DNA from: Methylobacterium sp. C25
GTDB taxonomy: Bacteria; Pseudomonadota; Alphaproteobacteria; Rhizobiales; Beijerinckiaceae
DNA: 64,000 nt
Reading direction: 5' to 3'
NCBI RefSeq assembly: GCF_021352225.1
Contig: NZ_JAAUVI010000006.1
Location: 62,001 to 126,000 of the forward strand
Part shown: in pieces, positions 38,455 to 47,609 of the stretch
How the letters are laid out: each line of letters starts with the position of its first letter
Position numbering within the stretch: position 1 is the first letter of the stretch
Notes under the pieces: model-generated
What the model was told of the DNA's origin: nothing
Seen by the model: only the letters and a program-made list of their open reading frames with translations
The model's database searches: none
Made by a program: the position numbers and the translations under genes

Positions 38455-38949
38455 ATGGTCTCTCACAGCCGCGAGGCACCCGCGCCGATCGATGCCGCCG
38501 GTGCTCGCGTCCTCATCATCGAGGCACGCTTCTACGATGACGTCGCCGACGCCCTGCTCGACGGCGCTCGTCGGACCCTCGACGAGGCCGGCGCCGAGAC
38601 GACACTCGTTACCGTTCCGGGTGCGCTGGAGTTGCCGGCTGCCATCGCGATCCTGGTGGATTCCGCAAAGCGGGCCGAACTGCCTTACGACGCGGTGGTG
38701 GCGCTGGGCTGTGTGATCCGCGGCGAGACCAGCCATTACGACACCGTCTCCAACGAGAGCGCGCGCGGCCTGATGGATTTGTCGGTTGCCGAACGACTGC
38801 CACTCGGCAACGGCATTCTCACGGTCGAGAACCACGAGCAGGCCATGGCCCGTGCCAAGCCAGACGAGATGGACAAGGGCGGCGGCGCGGCCCGCGCCGC
38901 GCTCACCGTCCTTGCCCTGAAGCGCCAGGCCGCGGAGCAGGCACGATGA
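38455..38949 (+). CDS. ribH: 6,7-dimethyl-8-ribityllumazine synthase
   Basis: This 164-residue enzyme condenses 5-amino-6-ribitylaminouracil with dihydroxybutanone phosphate, the penultimate riboflavin step. The signatures are [11 protein letters not shown], the [20 protein letters not shown] block containing the catalytic His, and the NGILTVEN block. ATG 38455 gives a usual length; an in-frame GTG at 38407 is possible. Its stop overlaps the nusB start by four bases. Confidence 0.95.
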   Translation: MVSHSREAPAPIDAAGARVLIIEARFYDDVADALLDGARRTLDEAGAETTLVTVPGALELPAAIAILVDSAKRAELPYDAVVALGCVIRGETSHYDTVSNESARGLMDLSVAERLPLGNGILTVENHEQAMARAKPDEMDKGGGAARAALTVLALKRQAAEQAR

Positions 38950-39452
38950 GCCACGCCCCGCAGCAGAAAAAGGATCCGCAGGCCAAGTCCGAGCGCAGCG
39001 GCGCGCGGCTCGCCGTGGTTCAGGCCCTCTATGAGATGGAGATCTCGGGCAAGGGTACCATTGAGGCGCTGGCGGAGTTCGAAGCCTTCTGGATCGGTAG
39101 CGAGGTCGAGGGCATTACTCATCCGCCGGCCGATGCCAGCTTCTTTCGCGACATCCTGCGCGGCACCGTCGACCAGCAGCGCGCCATCGATCCGGTGCTC
39201 GACAAGGCGCTCGTGAAAGGGTGGCCCCTGAAGCGCATCGAGGCCGTGCTGCGCGCCATCCTGCGTGCCGGTGCCTACGAGCTGATGTTCCGCCGTGACG
39301 TTCCGGCCCGCTCGGCCATCACCGAATACGTCGACGTCGCCCACAGCTTCTACGAGGGCGACGAGCCCGGCCTCGTCAACGGCGTCCTCGACCGCGTCGC
39401 CCGCGACGTCCGCGCCGAGGAGCTGGCCCTCCCGGCCGGCCAGAAGGGGTGA
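38946..39452 (+). CDS. nusB: Transcription antitermination factor NusB
   Basis: This 168-residue RNA-binding protein acts with NusE in antitermination of rRNA operons. The all-helical NusB fold is seen in the [19 protein letters not shown] block near residues 18-36, the [30 protein letters not shown] block and [18 protein letters not shown] at the end. It overlaps both neighbours by four bases (ribH and thiL), a tightly coupled operon. Confidence 0.97.
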   Translation: MSHAPQQKKDPQAKSERSGARLAVVQALYEMEISGKGTIEALAEFEAFWIGSEVEGITHPPADASFFRDILRGTVDQQRAIDPVLDKALVKGWPLKRIEAVLRAILRAGAYELMFRRDVPARSAITEYVDVAHSFYEGDEPGLVNGVLDRVARDVRAEELALPAGQKG

Positions 39453-40429
39453 GTGACGGGCGGCCCGGCGAGGAGGCGCTGATCGCGCGCTACTTCGCGC
39501 CGCTGGCTGGCCACGGAGCCGAAGGCCTGCGCGACGACGCGGCGAGCCTCACGCCGAGCCCCGCCCATGACCTCGTCGTCACGGTCGACGCCATCGTCGC
39601 TGGCATCCACTATTTCCCCAACGACCCGGCGGCCTCCATCGCCCGTAAGGTGCTCGGCGTGAATTGCTCGGATCTCGCCGCCAAGGGCGCGACCCCGCGT
39701 GGGTTCCTTCTCACTCTGGCGCTACCCGACGACTGGACCGAAGCTTGGCTTTCTGCCTTCGCGGACGGCCTGCGTGAGGCGAGCGAGGCTTTCGGCTGCC
39801 CGCTGCTCGGCGGCGACACCACGAGGGCAGGAGGCGCCATGCTGCTCTCGGTGACGGCCTTCGGCGAAGTACCGACCGGGACGATGGTGCGACGGCAGGG
39901 GGCGCGACCCGGTGACCGGCTCTGCGTCAGCGGCACGATCGGCGATGCGGCGCTCGGGCTCGTGGTTCAGGGAGCGCAGGCGCCTGCGCTCGATCCGAAG
40001 AGCAAGGCGGCGCTGATCGACCGCTATCGTCATCCGCAACCGCGCCTCGCGCTGGCTCCAGCCCTGCGCCGGCACGCTCGCGCGGCTATGGACGTCTCCG
40101 ACGGCCTCGCCGGCGACCTCGCAAAGATGCTGGGGGGAGGGGTGACGGCCCGCGTCCGGATCGCCGACGTGCCGCTGTCACCGGCCGCCCGGCAGGCGCT
40201 TCGCGTCGACCCGGCGCTGCTCTCCACCGCACTCACCGGCGGCGACGATTACGAAGTGCTCTGCGCGGTGCCGCCCGATGCCTTCGACAGCTTCCTGGCC
40301 GAGGCACGTGAGGCCGGCGTCGTGGTGGCGGAGATCGGCGCCGTCGAAGCCGGGGAGGGGCCTGCATCGTTCGTGCGCGAGGATGGCTCCGTGCAGACGT
40401 TCGAGCGCGGCTCGTTCAGCCACTTCTGA
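39449..40429 (+). CDS. thiL: Thiamine-monophosphate kinase
   Basis: This 326-residue ATP-dependent kinase makes thiamine diphosphate from thiamine monophosphate. The PurM-like fold is shown by the DDAASL-type acidic site near residues 30-36, GVNCSDLAAKGATPRGFLLTL near 70-90, LLGGDTTRAGG near 118-128, the MDVSDGLAGDLAKML block and the GGDDYEVLCAVP block. GTG 39449 overlaps the nusB stop. It ends one base before the convergent DUF1989 stop. Confidence 0.96.
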   Translation: MSDGRPGEEALIARYFAPLAGHGAEGLRDDAASLTPSPAHDLVVTVDAIVAGIHYFPNDPAASIARKVLGVNCSDLAAKGATPRGFLLTLALPDDWTEAWLSAFADGLREASEAFGCPLLGGDTTRAGGAMLLSVTAFGEVPTGTMVRRQGARPGDRLCVSGTIGDAALGLVVQGAQAPALDPKSKAALIDRYRHPQPRLALAPALRRHARAAMDVSDGLAGDLAKMLGGGVTARVRIADVPLSPAARQALRVDPALLSTALTGGDDYEVLCAVPPDAFDSFLAEAREAGVVVAEIGAVEAGEGPASFVREDGSVQTFERGSFSHF

Positions 40430-40430
40430 C

Positions 40431-41054
40431 CTAGTGTCCGCCCTCCTCTGGGCCGGCCCGAACAATCTTGTAGTGGATCGGCTTGAAGCTGCCGCCATTC
40501 GATTGCAGCGCCGAGCAGGCCGTGAGGCCAATGATCAGGTCGGTCTCGGCCTCGAACACGATGCGGTCCCCGGCCCGGCTCAGCGGCGGCTCGACGGTGA
40601 AGCTGCCCGTCACGCCGTCGATCGGCACGTTCATGAAGCAGTTGAAGGCAACCGGGATGGCGTCCGGCTCAATTCCGTACGGTGCGAGTGCAGCGGCGAG
40701 GTTGCCGAAGCAGCCACGATGCGGATCGGCATCGCCGTAGATGATGCGGAATGTGTCGGCCGAGCAGGGCGTCAGCAGGAAATCGTGCCGGCCGACCGTG
40801 TCCTCGACGATCCGCAGCAGCACGTTCGATCGATTGGAATAGAGCGCATCGCCCGTCGTCAGATAGATGCGGCTCGCATAATCGAGGGTGCGGCCGGACG
40901 AAATTACCTCGCCGATGTCGTGGTGATTGTACGCGAGCAGGTCGGCGACCTGCTCGCCGCACGGATCGATCACAGTCAACCGATCGCCCTTGGCCAGGGT
41001 GAAAGCCGTCCCGGAGCGGGGATGGATCTCGTGGTGGCGGCACTCAGCGCCCAT
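40431..41054 (-). CDS. DUF1989 (urea carboxylase-associated) family protein
   Basis: This 207-residue protein matches the urea-carboxylase-associated DUF1989 family. The features seen are AFTLAKGDRLTVIDPCGEQVADLLAYN near residues 16-42, the YLTTGDALYSNRS block near 68-80, the LLTPCSADTFRIIYGD block, GCFGNLAAAL, and the FNCFMNVPIDGVTGSFTVEPP block with conserved Cys/Asn. Members accompany urea carboxylase and guanidine/carboxyguanidine metabolism, but no urea carboxylase is near. It starts inside the upstream YqcI/YcgG gene (11-base overlap), which strongly links the two. Confidence 0.88.
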   Translation of the reverse strand: MGAECRHHEIHPRSGTAFTLAKGDRLTVIDPCGEQVADLLAYNHHDIGEVISSGRTLDYASRIYLTTGDALYSNRSNVLLRIVEDTVGRHDFLLTPCSADTFRIIYGDADPHRGCFGNLAAALAPYGIEPDAIPVAFNCFMNVPIDGVTGSFTVEPPLSRAGDRIVFEAETDLIIGLTACSALQSNGGSFKPIHYKIVRAGPEEGGH

Positions 41055-41745
41055 CGAGAACGGCGTCCTTGGCGCGGGACTGGAACGGGCATTTCCAGGA
41101 CTCATCGACGGCCCTGCCGCTGTACTGGCGCGCCTCCGAAGCCTCGCCATGGCGAGCGAGCATCGGGTTGGTCGAGCCCGCGAGCGCCTCATCGCGCTTC
41201 AGGATGGAGTTGCGCAGGGTCTCGTAGCGACCTTCTTCGCGCAGTTGCTCGAACTGAGCATGGAGGTTGAAGACGAGGGCTGGCGATGAGAACCGCCGCG
41301 CCGGCCGGCTCGCCCGCGGGTGCAGCCCGACGATGAAGAAGGCCTCGCCACCGAAGCTCAACGAAAAATGCGGATTGTCCGGGTCGCCATGCACGCGCTT
41401 GTCGAGGGGTTGGCCAAGCCAAGAATCCTTGTCGGACAAGGATTGCACGCGGACCCAAAGGTGCTCCTCGAAGGCCTCCTCCGAGAGATTGTCCGGGCCC
41501 TCGAACACTACCACGAAGCTCTGGAACAGCGTGGGATCTCTGCGGTAGCGCGCGATGAAGGCGAGTAGCGCGGGGTAGATCCGCATGTCGTCCCAACCGG
41601 AGGTGATGTCGCGGGCCACCAAGACTTTCATACGCTCCTTCGCGACCGCGGACTTGGCACCGACACACGGGAAGGGCTTGCTGCCGATGAAGGCGCGGAA
41701 CGCGCGGGCGCAGGCATGGTCATGATCATTGCTGGGAAACTGCAT
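41044..41745 (-). CDS. YqcI/YcgG family protein (heme-dependent N-hydroxylase-like)
   Basis: This 233-residue protein matches the YqcI/YcgG family, whose member GntA is a heme-dependent N-hydroxylase in guanitoxin synthesis. Family features include the start SKPFPCVGAKSA near residues 22-33, the FVVVFEGP block, the EEHLWVRVQSLSDKD block, the HFSLSFGGEAFFIVGLHPRASRPARRF block near 125-151, and the C-terminal GRAVDESWKCPF segment. Substrate unknown; arginine or guanidine derivatives are plausible from the family and the DUF1989 partner. It is the first gene of a two-gene overlapping operon. Confidence 0.88.
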   Translation of the reverse strand: MQFPSNDHDHACARAFRAFIGSKPFPCVGAKSAVAKERMKVLVARDITSGWDDMRIYPALLAFIARYRRDPTLFQSFVVVFEGPDNLSEEAFEEHLWVRVQSLSDKDSWLGQPLDKRVHGDPDNPHFSLSFGGEAFFIVGLHPRASRPARRFSSPALVFNLHAQFEQLREEGRYETLRNSILKRDEALAGSTNPMLARHGEASEARQYSGRAVDESWKCPFQSRAKDAVLDGR

Positions 41746-41899
41746 CGAAGTCCGCTGTTAAGAAAACTGCCGCGAACGCGTGCGTTCGGGAGTCGGGAAC
41801 GGCATGCAGTGAGGCCTGTTCCGGCATGGTCCGGTTTCGGACAGCTGTTATCCACCGCTGGCCGGGAACACCGAAAGCGATAGGACACGGCGAGAGCCG

Positions 41900-42217
41900 T
41901 CAGCCCTCCACCTCGTCGTCGTGCCAGACGATGAACGGAGCCGCCTCGGCCGTGTGCCTGAAGTGATCGAGGGCACGCTCGACCACTTCAGCCGGATACG
42001 TCCAGGAGGCCGGATACTGGTCGCGCTGGCCGTTCGACAGCGTGTAGTCGATCAGCGCATTGGCCGGTCCGTCATAGGCGGGATTGCGGGAGCTCAGCCC
42101 TGCATCGCCTGGCCCGCGCTGGAACATCAACCAGCCCCTGCCCCCGCTGATCAGCGCGCCAATCCGCTCGCCGCCGGGGCCTTCGAGCCAGACTTCGCGA
42201 GATGGCAGTTCGGCCAA
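41900..42217 (-). CDS. Imm1 family immunity protein, orphan
   Basis: This 105-residue protein fits the Imm1 family, immunity proteins of deaminase/nuclease polymorphic toxins. The features are MFQRGPGDAGLSSRNPAYDGP near residues 31-51, YTLSNGQRDQYPASWTYP near 58-75 and the PFIVWHDDE end. No toxin gene lies nearby. The start appears to be TTG 42217 with a poor ribosome site, 21 bases after the stop of the ABC auxiliary lipoprotein gene, so it is translated as the tail of the mla-like operon. A truncated coding region is possible, but the length is normal for the family. Confidence 0.75.
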   Translation of the reverse strand: MAELPSREVWLEGPGGERIGALISGGRGWLMFQRGPGDAGLSSRNPAYDGPANALIDYTLSNGQRDQYPASWTYPAEVVERALDHFRHTAEAAPFIVWHDDEVEG

Positions 42218-42238
42218 GGGCTCGGCTCGCGGGGTAGA

Positions 42239-42871
42239 TCAGCGGCCGGAATTCACCCAACGCACGATATCAGTCAGCACACGACCGAGCGCCGCGTCGA
42301 GCGCCGTCGCGGCATTGCCGGCATCGACCGCGGCAACCGGGATGCGCGCCGAGAAAACGCGCGCATTGACCACGCGGCCGCTGCCTTCGGCGATCATCTT
42401 GACGGAAATGTCGACCACGGCCTCGCGAGAGCCAGCGGCGACGTCGAACTCGCGGATCTCGCTGACGAGTTGGTAATCTGAGACCACCTTGTCGCCCGGC
42501 CGCGTCACCGAGCGCAGCCGGCCGGAATTCTCGAGGCTCTGGATCAGGCGCGTCTGGATCAGGCGCGGCAGACGGTCCGACCACTGCCCGCCCCCGAGGA
42601 AGGACAACGAGCCGTTGGGCTCGCGTACCAGGATTCGGTCGGCTTCGAGGGTCTGCAACCCGATCGGCTCGGCGACGACGATCGAGCGCGATGAACCGGC
42701 AGCGCGGGCATTGCCGGGCACGGCAGCAAGGTCGAAGGTCAGAGGCGTCGCCCCGCCGCCACATCCGGCGAGGCCCGAGGCCAGCACGGCAACCAGCGCG
42801 AGTCCGGCCGCGCGCAGCCGCATCGGGCCACGGCGGAATGCCGAGAACGCGAAGGTCGTGGCCGTCGTCAT
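42239..42871 (-). CDS. ABC-type transport auxiliary lipoprotein
   Basis: This 210-residue lipoprotein has a signal peptide with lipobox LAGC (Cys near residue 37) and the ABC_trans_aux (PqiC/MlaC-associated) domain. Conserved parts are VVAEPIGLQTLEADRILVREPNG, the WSDRLPRLIQTRLIQSLENSG block and the VSEIREFDV block. It probably anchors the MCE ring to the outer membrane. It follows mlaD by 111 bases in the mlaE-mlaF-mlaD-lipoprotein order. Confidence 0.93.
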   Translation of the reverse strand: MTTATTFAFSAFRRGPMRLRAAGLALVAVLASGLAGCGGGATPLTFDLAAVPGNARAAGSSRSIVVAEPIGLQTLEADRILVREPNGSLSFLGGGQWSDRLPRLIQTRLIQSLENSGRLRSVTRPGDKVVSDYQLVSEIREFDVAAGSREAVVDISVKMIAEGSGRVVNARVFSARIPVAAVDAGNAATALDAALGRVLTDIVRWVNSGR

Positions 42872-42982
42872 GGGCGAGATCGTCCACCTTTCCGGGCCGG
42901 GAAGCAGCCTGCCAGCATCAAACTACGGCAAAGCTTCGATTGTGCCGGTGCGACGCGGCACATTGGGCTACACAGGCCGCAT

Positions 42983-44065
42983 TCAGCGGCCACCGTTGTA
43001 TTCCGGCAACGACGGTTTGCCGCCGAAGATCACCTGAGACGGATCGCGCTCCAGGCTCTTGGCGGCCCGGTTCAGGGTGTTCAGCGTCCGCTGGCCGTCG
43101 GTCGCCAGCGCCTCGACCTCACGACGGCTCGACCCGCTGAGACGCGTCACGCTCGACGAGATGTTGGCCGTACGCTTGTCGAGATTTTCCGACAGCAACC
43201 GGAAGGCCTTGCCCGCATCGCGCACCGAGATCGCGGCCTCGCGAATTTCGGCGAAGGTCGAAGAGCCCTGCTCGCCCGAGGCCGAGCCGAGGAAGCCCTG
43301 AGCGCCCTTGAGCACGGCATCGATCTGGTCGGACGCCGAGTTGAGCTTGGCCATCATCGCGCGGGCATCGGTGAGGCCAGCCTCGATGTTCGGGCTGGAA
43401 TTGGCCAGCGCGGTCGAGAAGCGGTCGACGTTGTCGATGACGCGGTTGAGCTTCTCGCCGTCAATCGCCTTGACCAGCGTACCGATAGCCGGACCGGCAT
43501 CGGCCAGAGCCTTCGAGAAGGTGTCGACATTGGCCAGCGTGCGGTTGATGGCGCCCTCATTGCTCGAGATCACCTTGTCGAGGCGTGAGAGCATGTCGTC
43601 GGCCCGCTGCGCGATCTGGCGGGCGGCGGTCATCATGTCCTGGATGTCGCCGGAATCGGCGAAGATCGTCGGGATCGAATCGTCGGCAGCCGGCTTCAGG
43701 ACCGGCGCATCGGCGCTGCCGCCCGAGAGCGAGATCTGCGAGACACCGGTCAGCATCGCCGAGTCGAGGCGGGCGCGGGTGTCGGCGCGGAGCGGCGTCG
43801 AGGGCAGCACCTCGACGAGGGCGACGACCCGGCGCGGATCCTGCGGCAGCAGGCGCACGTCCGTCGCCTCGCCGACCTTGATGCCGTTGAACGACACGGT
43901 CGAGCCTTTAGCGAGGCCGCCGACGCTTCCCGAGAAAACGATGCGCAGGGCCTGGTTCGCCGCGCTGCGTGAGCCGCCGTTCAGCCAGAACGCGAAGCCG
44001 AAGCCGGCGAGCACGATCGCGATGGTGAAGGCGCCGATCAGCGCGTAGTTGGCACGGGTCTCCAT
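42983..44065 (-). CDS. mlaD: MlaD/MCE family lipid transport protein
   Basis: This 360-residue periplasmic lipid-binding protein has one N-terminal membrane anchor (residues 5-28), an MCE domain (about 35-130, with VGGLAKGSTVSFNGIKVGEA) and a long helical C-terminal part that probably forms the tunnel of a hexamer. It is longer than MlaD of E. coli (about 180) and like alphaproteobacterial forms. GAGAAGG precedes the ATG. It works with the MlaE permease and MlaF ATPase upstream to move phospholipids between membranes. Confidence 0.94.
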   Translation of the reverse strand: METRANYALIGAFTIAIVLAGFGFAFWLNGGSRSAANQALRIVFSGSVGGLAKGSTVSFNGIKVGEATDVRLLPQDPRRVVALVEVLPSTPLRADTRARLDSAMLTGVSQISLSGGSADAPVLKPAADDSIPTIFADSGDIQDMMTAARQIAQRADDMLSRLDKVISSNEGAINRTLANVDTFSKALADAGPAIGTLVKAIDGEKLNRVIDNVDRFSTALANSSPNIEAGLTDARAMMAKLNSASDQIDAVLKGAQGFLGSASGEQGSSTFAEIREAAISVRDAGKAFRLLSENLDKRTANISSSVTRLSGSSRREVEALATDGQRTLNTLNRAAKSLERDPSQVIFGGKPSLPEYNGGR

Positions 44066-44138
44066 CGGTCAGGCCTTCTCGCGATGAGCGGCATAGCTTC
44101 GGTGCGCCATCGCACACGGGACGGCGTTGGGCACACGC

Positions 44139-44987
44139 TCAGGCATGAGCCACGCTCCCGGTCGGCACGCTCGGCCGCGGCGCGATCGCGCGGGCGCGCT
44201 TTCCGTGGAAATACGAGCGCAGCCAGGGATGGTCGCTGGCGAGCATCGCCTCGATCGGCCCCTCGGCGATGATCTTGCCGTCGCCGAGGGCCGCGATGCG
44301 GTCGCAGGCGGTGTAGAGGCTGTCGAGGTCGTGGGTGACCATGAAGACGGTCAGCCCGAGCGTCTGCTTCAGCGTCGCGACGAGTTCGTCGAACTCGCCG
44401 GCGCCGATCGGGTCGAGGCCGGAAGTGGGCTCGTCGAGGAAGAGGATCTCGGGATCGAGCGCCAGCGAGCGGGCCAAGGCCGCGCGCTTGATCATGCCGC
44501 CCGAGAGTTCCGACGGATACTTGTCCGCGGCATCGGGCTTCAGGCCGACCATCTCGATCTTGAGGCGCGCGAACTCGTCGAGCAGGCGCTCGGACAGGTC
44601 CAGGTGCTCGCGCATCGGCATCTGGATGTTCTGCTTCACCGTGAGCCCGGAGAAGAGGGCGCCCTGCTGGAAAAGCACGCCCCAGCGCTTCTCGAGCTCA
44701 CGGCGGCGGGCCAGCGTCAGCCCGTCGACGTCCTCACCGAAAATCTCGATGGTGCCCGAGCGCTTCTGGATCAGGCCGAGGATGGTCCGGGTGAGCACCG
44801 ACTTGCCCTGCCCCGAGGGGCCGACGAAGCCCAAAATCTCGCCGCGCCAGATGTCGAGGTCGAGCCCCTTCATCACGTTGCGCGCGCCGAAGCCCACCAC
44901 GAGCTCGCGCACGCGGATGATGGCGTCCCGGCCCGGCTGGCGAGGCGATGAGGTCACGCTGTGTCCCGGTTGAGGGTCTGCGCGCAA
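44139..44987 (-). CDS. mlaF: Mla-type ABC transporter ATP-binding protein
   Basis: This 282-residue ATPase energises retrograde or anterograde phospholipid transport. The Walker A is GPSGQGKS (about residues 55-62, with Gln at the fifth position), the signature is LSGGMIKR, and Walker B is EILFLDEPTSGLDP. The start is probably TTG 44987, two codons after a GGGATCAG box that overlaps the mlaE end; GTG 44957 is an alternative giving 272 residues. It lies 14 bases after the mlaE stop. Confidence 0.95.
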   Translation of the reverse strand: MRADPQPGHSVTSSPRQPGRDAIIRVRELVVGFGARNVMKGLDLDIWRGEILGFVGPSGQGKSVLTRTILGLIQKRSGTIEIFGEDVDGLTLARRRELEKRWGVLFQQGALFSGLTVKQNIQMPMREHLDLSERLLDEFARLKIEMVGLKPDAADKYPSELSGGMIKRAALARSLALDPEILFLDEPTSGLDPIGAGEFDELVATLKQTLGLTVFMVTHDLDSLYTACDRIAALGDGKIIAEGPIEAMLASDHPWLRSYFHGKRARAIAPRPSVPTGSVAHA

Positions 44988-45001
44988 GGCGCTGATCCCA
45001 C

Positions 45002-46147
45002 TCAGAATTCGATCGCGGCGAAGAACACCGCGAATAAACCATCAAGCACGATGACCATGAAGATAGACTTGACGACTGAGGCGGTGACGTGGCGGCCAAG
45101 CGACTCCGCCGAGCCCTCCACAGCGAAGCCTTCGATCGTCGCGATGATGCCGATGGTCAGCGCCATGAACGGCGCCTTGAGCAGGCCGACCCAGAGGTGA
45201 TGGTCCGACACCGCGTTCTGCAGGCGCGACAGGAAGCCCTCGGAGGTCAGCCCGCCATAGATCATCGCCGTGACGCCGCCGCCCGAAAGCGCCGCGAGAT
45301 TGGCAATGAAGGCGAGCATCGGCAGGCCGATCATCAGCGCCAAGATCCTGGGAACAATCAGGATTTCGATCGGATCGAGGCCCATGACGCGCAGCGCGTC
45401 AACCTCTTCCCGCATGCGCATCGACCCAATTTCGGCGGTGAAAGCGGAGCCGGAACGACCCGCCACCATGATCGACGTCAGGAGCACTCCGAGTTCGCGC
45501 AGAACGAGGATGCCGATGAGGTTCACGACGAAGCTCTGGGCGCCGAAGCGCTGGAGCTGGATGATGCCCTGCTGCGCGACGATGCCGCCGACGAGGAAGG
45601 AGATGAGGGCGATGATGGGCACGCCGCGATAGGCGATGGCCTCGAGCTGGTTCACCAGGGCGGTGAAGCGGAAGCTGGAGGGGCGGGCGGCGACGCGGCC
45701 GATGGCGGCCACGACCTCGCCCAAAAACGAAACGCCAGCAAGCACTTCGCGCCCGCCGACGACGACGCTGCGCCCCACCCCGTCGAGCATCCCGTAGAGC
45801 CGGCCGACCCGCGGCTTGGCCGGGGTCTCGACCGGCCGCAGCGCGACCTCCCCGAGCAGAATCCTGTGCTCCGGCCGCGGGTTGGCATAGGCCATCTGCC
45901 CGCCTGCAGCCTCGATCTCGGCCCGCGTCCGCTCCAGCACCCAGGCCCCGAGCGTGTCGAGCCGGACGATCCCGGCGAGGTCGATCAGAACCGGATTCGC
46001 CTTTCCCTGCAAGGCGATGGCAGCCGCGGCGCGCTCGACGGCGGGGCCCTGGTCGGCGGTCCAGCGGCCCGTAAGCGCGATCGTGCCGCCCGCGCCGGGC
46101 GTGGCGCCGGCGCCGTCGGGATGGGCTGTGCCGGCTTCGATCAGCAC
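45002..46147 (-). CDS. mlaE: MlaE family permease with N-terminal STAS domain
   Basis: This 381-residue permease has an N-terminal STAS-type domain (about residues 20-110, normally the separate MlaB subunit) fused to the MlaE permease. The permease has five membrane helices and the ALVNQLEAIAYRGVPIIALISFLVGGIVAQQG block. The EVDALRVMGLDPIEILIVPR loop contacts the ATPase. The fusion replaces mlaB. GTG 46147 has GGAGA nine bases upstream. It heads an operon mlaE-mlaF-mlaD-lipoprotein-imm1. Confidence 0.95.
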   Translation of the reverse strand: MLIEAGTAHPDGAGATPGAGGTIALTGRWTADQGPAVERAAAAIALQGKANPVLIDLAGIVRLDTLGAWVLERTRAEIEAAGGQMAYANPRPEHRILLGEVALRPVETPAKPRVGRLYGMLDGVGRSVVVGGREVLAGVSFLGEVVAAIGRVAARPSSFRFTALVNQLEAIAYRGVPIIALISFLVGGIVAQQGIIQLQRFGAQSFVVNLIGILVLRELGVLLTSIMVAGRSGSAFTAEIGSMRMREEVDALRVMGLDPIEILIVPRILALMIGLPMLAFIANLAALSGGGVTAMIYGGLTSEGFLSRLQNAVSDHHLWVGLLKAPFMALTIGIIATIEGFAVEGSAESLGRHVTASVVKSIFMVIVLDGLFAVFFAAIEF

Positions 46148-46322
46148 GGGAAAAGGTCTCCAGAATCCGTCCCGGGGACGGGAATGCCCTGCACCTTGAG
46201 GTCAACATGGTGACCAAAGCGTGTCTTCCCCGGCAGCCGTCCCATGCTGACGGCGGTGCTCACGCACGCCACGCGCACGCCGAACATGGCGCGCATGCGC
46301 ATCCGCGCGCTCATCCGGAGCA

Positions 46323-47609
46323 TCATCCGCCGCGCCGGGCGACCCTGGCGGCGAATCCGACGAGGCAGAGCCCGGCGAAAGCCACCGGCGCCATCAGGGC
46401 GAAGGTCGTGGCCGGCCCGGCGCTCCGGTAGACCACGCCGCAGCCGAGCGTGGCCATGGACGAGCACAGCGCCGTGGCCGAGCTGACGGTGCCCTGGGCC
46501 CGGCCGCGGGCGCCGTCGGGGGCGAAGGCCGACACGGCGTTCATCGCGCCGAAATGCGTGGCGCCGAAGGTGAAGGCGTGGAGCATCTGCAGGCCGACCA
46601 GGGCGGGCAGGGAATCGCCGGCCCAGGCCATGCCGATGGCGCGCAGGATCGCGGCGGCGGCGCCGAGCGCCAGCAGCCGGAAGGGCGAGCGCCACGGCGC
46701 CGGCACCCGGCCGATTACCGCGAACAGGAGGATCTCGGCGGCGACGCCGATGGCCCAGAGCGCGCCGATCCAGGCGCCCGGCACCCCGGCCGTGCTCCAG
46801 GCGATGGAGCCGAAGGCGTAGATCGCCGCGTGGCTCGCCTGGATCAGGGCCGCCGCGGCGATGGCCAGCCACAGCTTGCGGGGCAGGCGAGGGCGCTCCG
46901 TGCCGGGGGAGACCCGGCCCGCGCCGCCCGCCACGTCCCGGCTGGCATAGGCGACGGCGGAGGCGATCAGCGCCAGCCCGGTGAGCAGCAGCGGCACGGC
47001 GAACGCCTCGCCGAGCACCCCGAGCAGCGCGCCCCCGGCGAGGTTCGCGCCCAGGAACCCGATCGAGCCGGCCATGCGGATGCGCGGATAATCCAGCCGC
47101 CTCTTCGGGCGCGCGGTCCCGGCCCGGCCCGCGCCGGCCTGCGCCGCGCTCTCCTCCTCGGCGGAGAGCCGTACGGCGGCCAGCGTCAGGTAGTCGATGC
47201 TCGCCACCATCGGCGCGGCGGCCACGGCATTGATCGCGATCAGAACCGCGAGCAGGCCCCAGCCGATGGCGGCGCCGGCCGGCATCAGCGCGTAGGTCGC
47301 GGCGAGGACGAGGCTCCCGGTGAGCAGGAGCGTGCGTGCGGAAAACCCCCGGTCGATCAGCCCCATCAGCGGCGCCGTGGCGACGATGCGGATGGCGATG
47401 GGCAGCGCCAGCAGCCCGCCGATCAGCCCGGCATCGAGATGCAGGGCGTTCAGCCAGACCGGCATGAACGGCATCGCGATGCCGATCTCGACGAAGACCA
47501 CGGTGTAGAGCAGCGCCAGCCGGAAGGCGTTGGGCGCGTCGCTCGGGCCGGGCGGGGGCGGGGCAGGGGGCAAGGCAGGGACGGGGCGGCGGAGACTGGC
47601 CGGACGCAT
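46323..47609 (-). CDS. MFS transporter (MFS_1-like, phenylpropionate-type)
   Basis: This 428-residue protein has twelve predicted helices and the fold of the HcaT/phenylpropionate permease group. A Pro-rich N-terminus is followed by helix 1 and the APLMGLIDRGFSAR loop between helices 2 and 3. A basic central loop precedes helix 7, and a GAMNAVSAFAPDGARGRAQG block comes near residue 370. The substrate is unknown. A 40-base relic at 48352-48391 is 36/40 identical to the helix 2-3 part of this gene, suggesting a second copy once existed beside it. The segment between this gene and mlaE (46148-46322) is rich in GCGCAC steps but holds no gene I accept. Confidence 0.9.
   Translation of the reverse strand: MRPASLRRPVPALPPAPPPPGPSDAPNAFRLALLYTVVFVEIGIAMPFMPVWLNALHLDAGLIGGLLALPIAIRIVATAPLMGLIDRGFSARTLLLTGSLVLAATYALMPAGAAIGWGLLAVLIAINAVAAAPMVASIDYLTLAAVRLSAEEESAAQAGAGRAGTARPKRRLDYPRIRMAGSIGFLGANLAGGALLGVLGEAFAVPLLLTGLALIASAVAYASRDVAGGAGRVSPGTERPRLPRKLWLAIAAAALIQASHAAIYAFGSIAWSTAGVPGAWIGALWAIGVAAEILLFAVIGRVPAPWRSPFRLLALGAAAAILRAIGMAWAGDSLPALVGLQMLHAFTFGATHFGAMNAVSAFAPDGARGRAQGTVSSATALCSSMATLGCGVVYRSAGPATTFALMAPVAFAGLCLVGFAARVARRGG

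Noticed and set aside
46207-46431. Histidine-rich plus-strand frame with many HA, AH and HP dipeptides
   Set aside because: The richness comes from GCGCAC/CATGCG sequence at the MFS 3' end; there is no ribosome site and it overlaps the MFS gene antisense.
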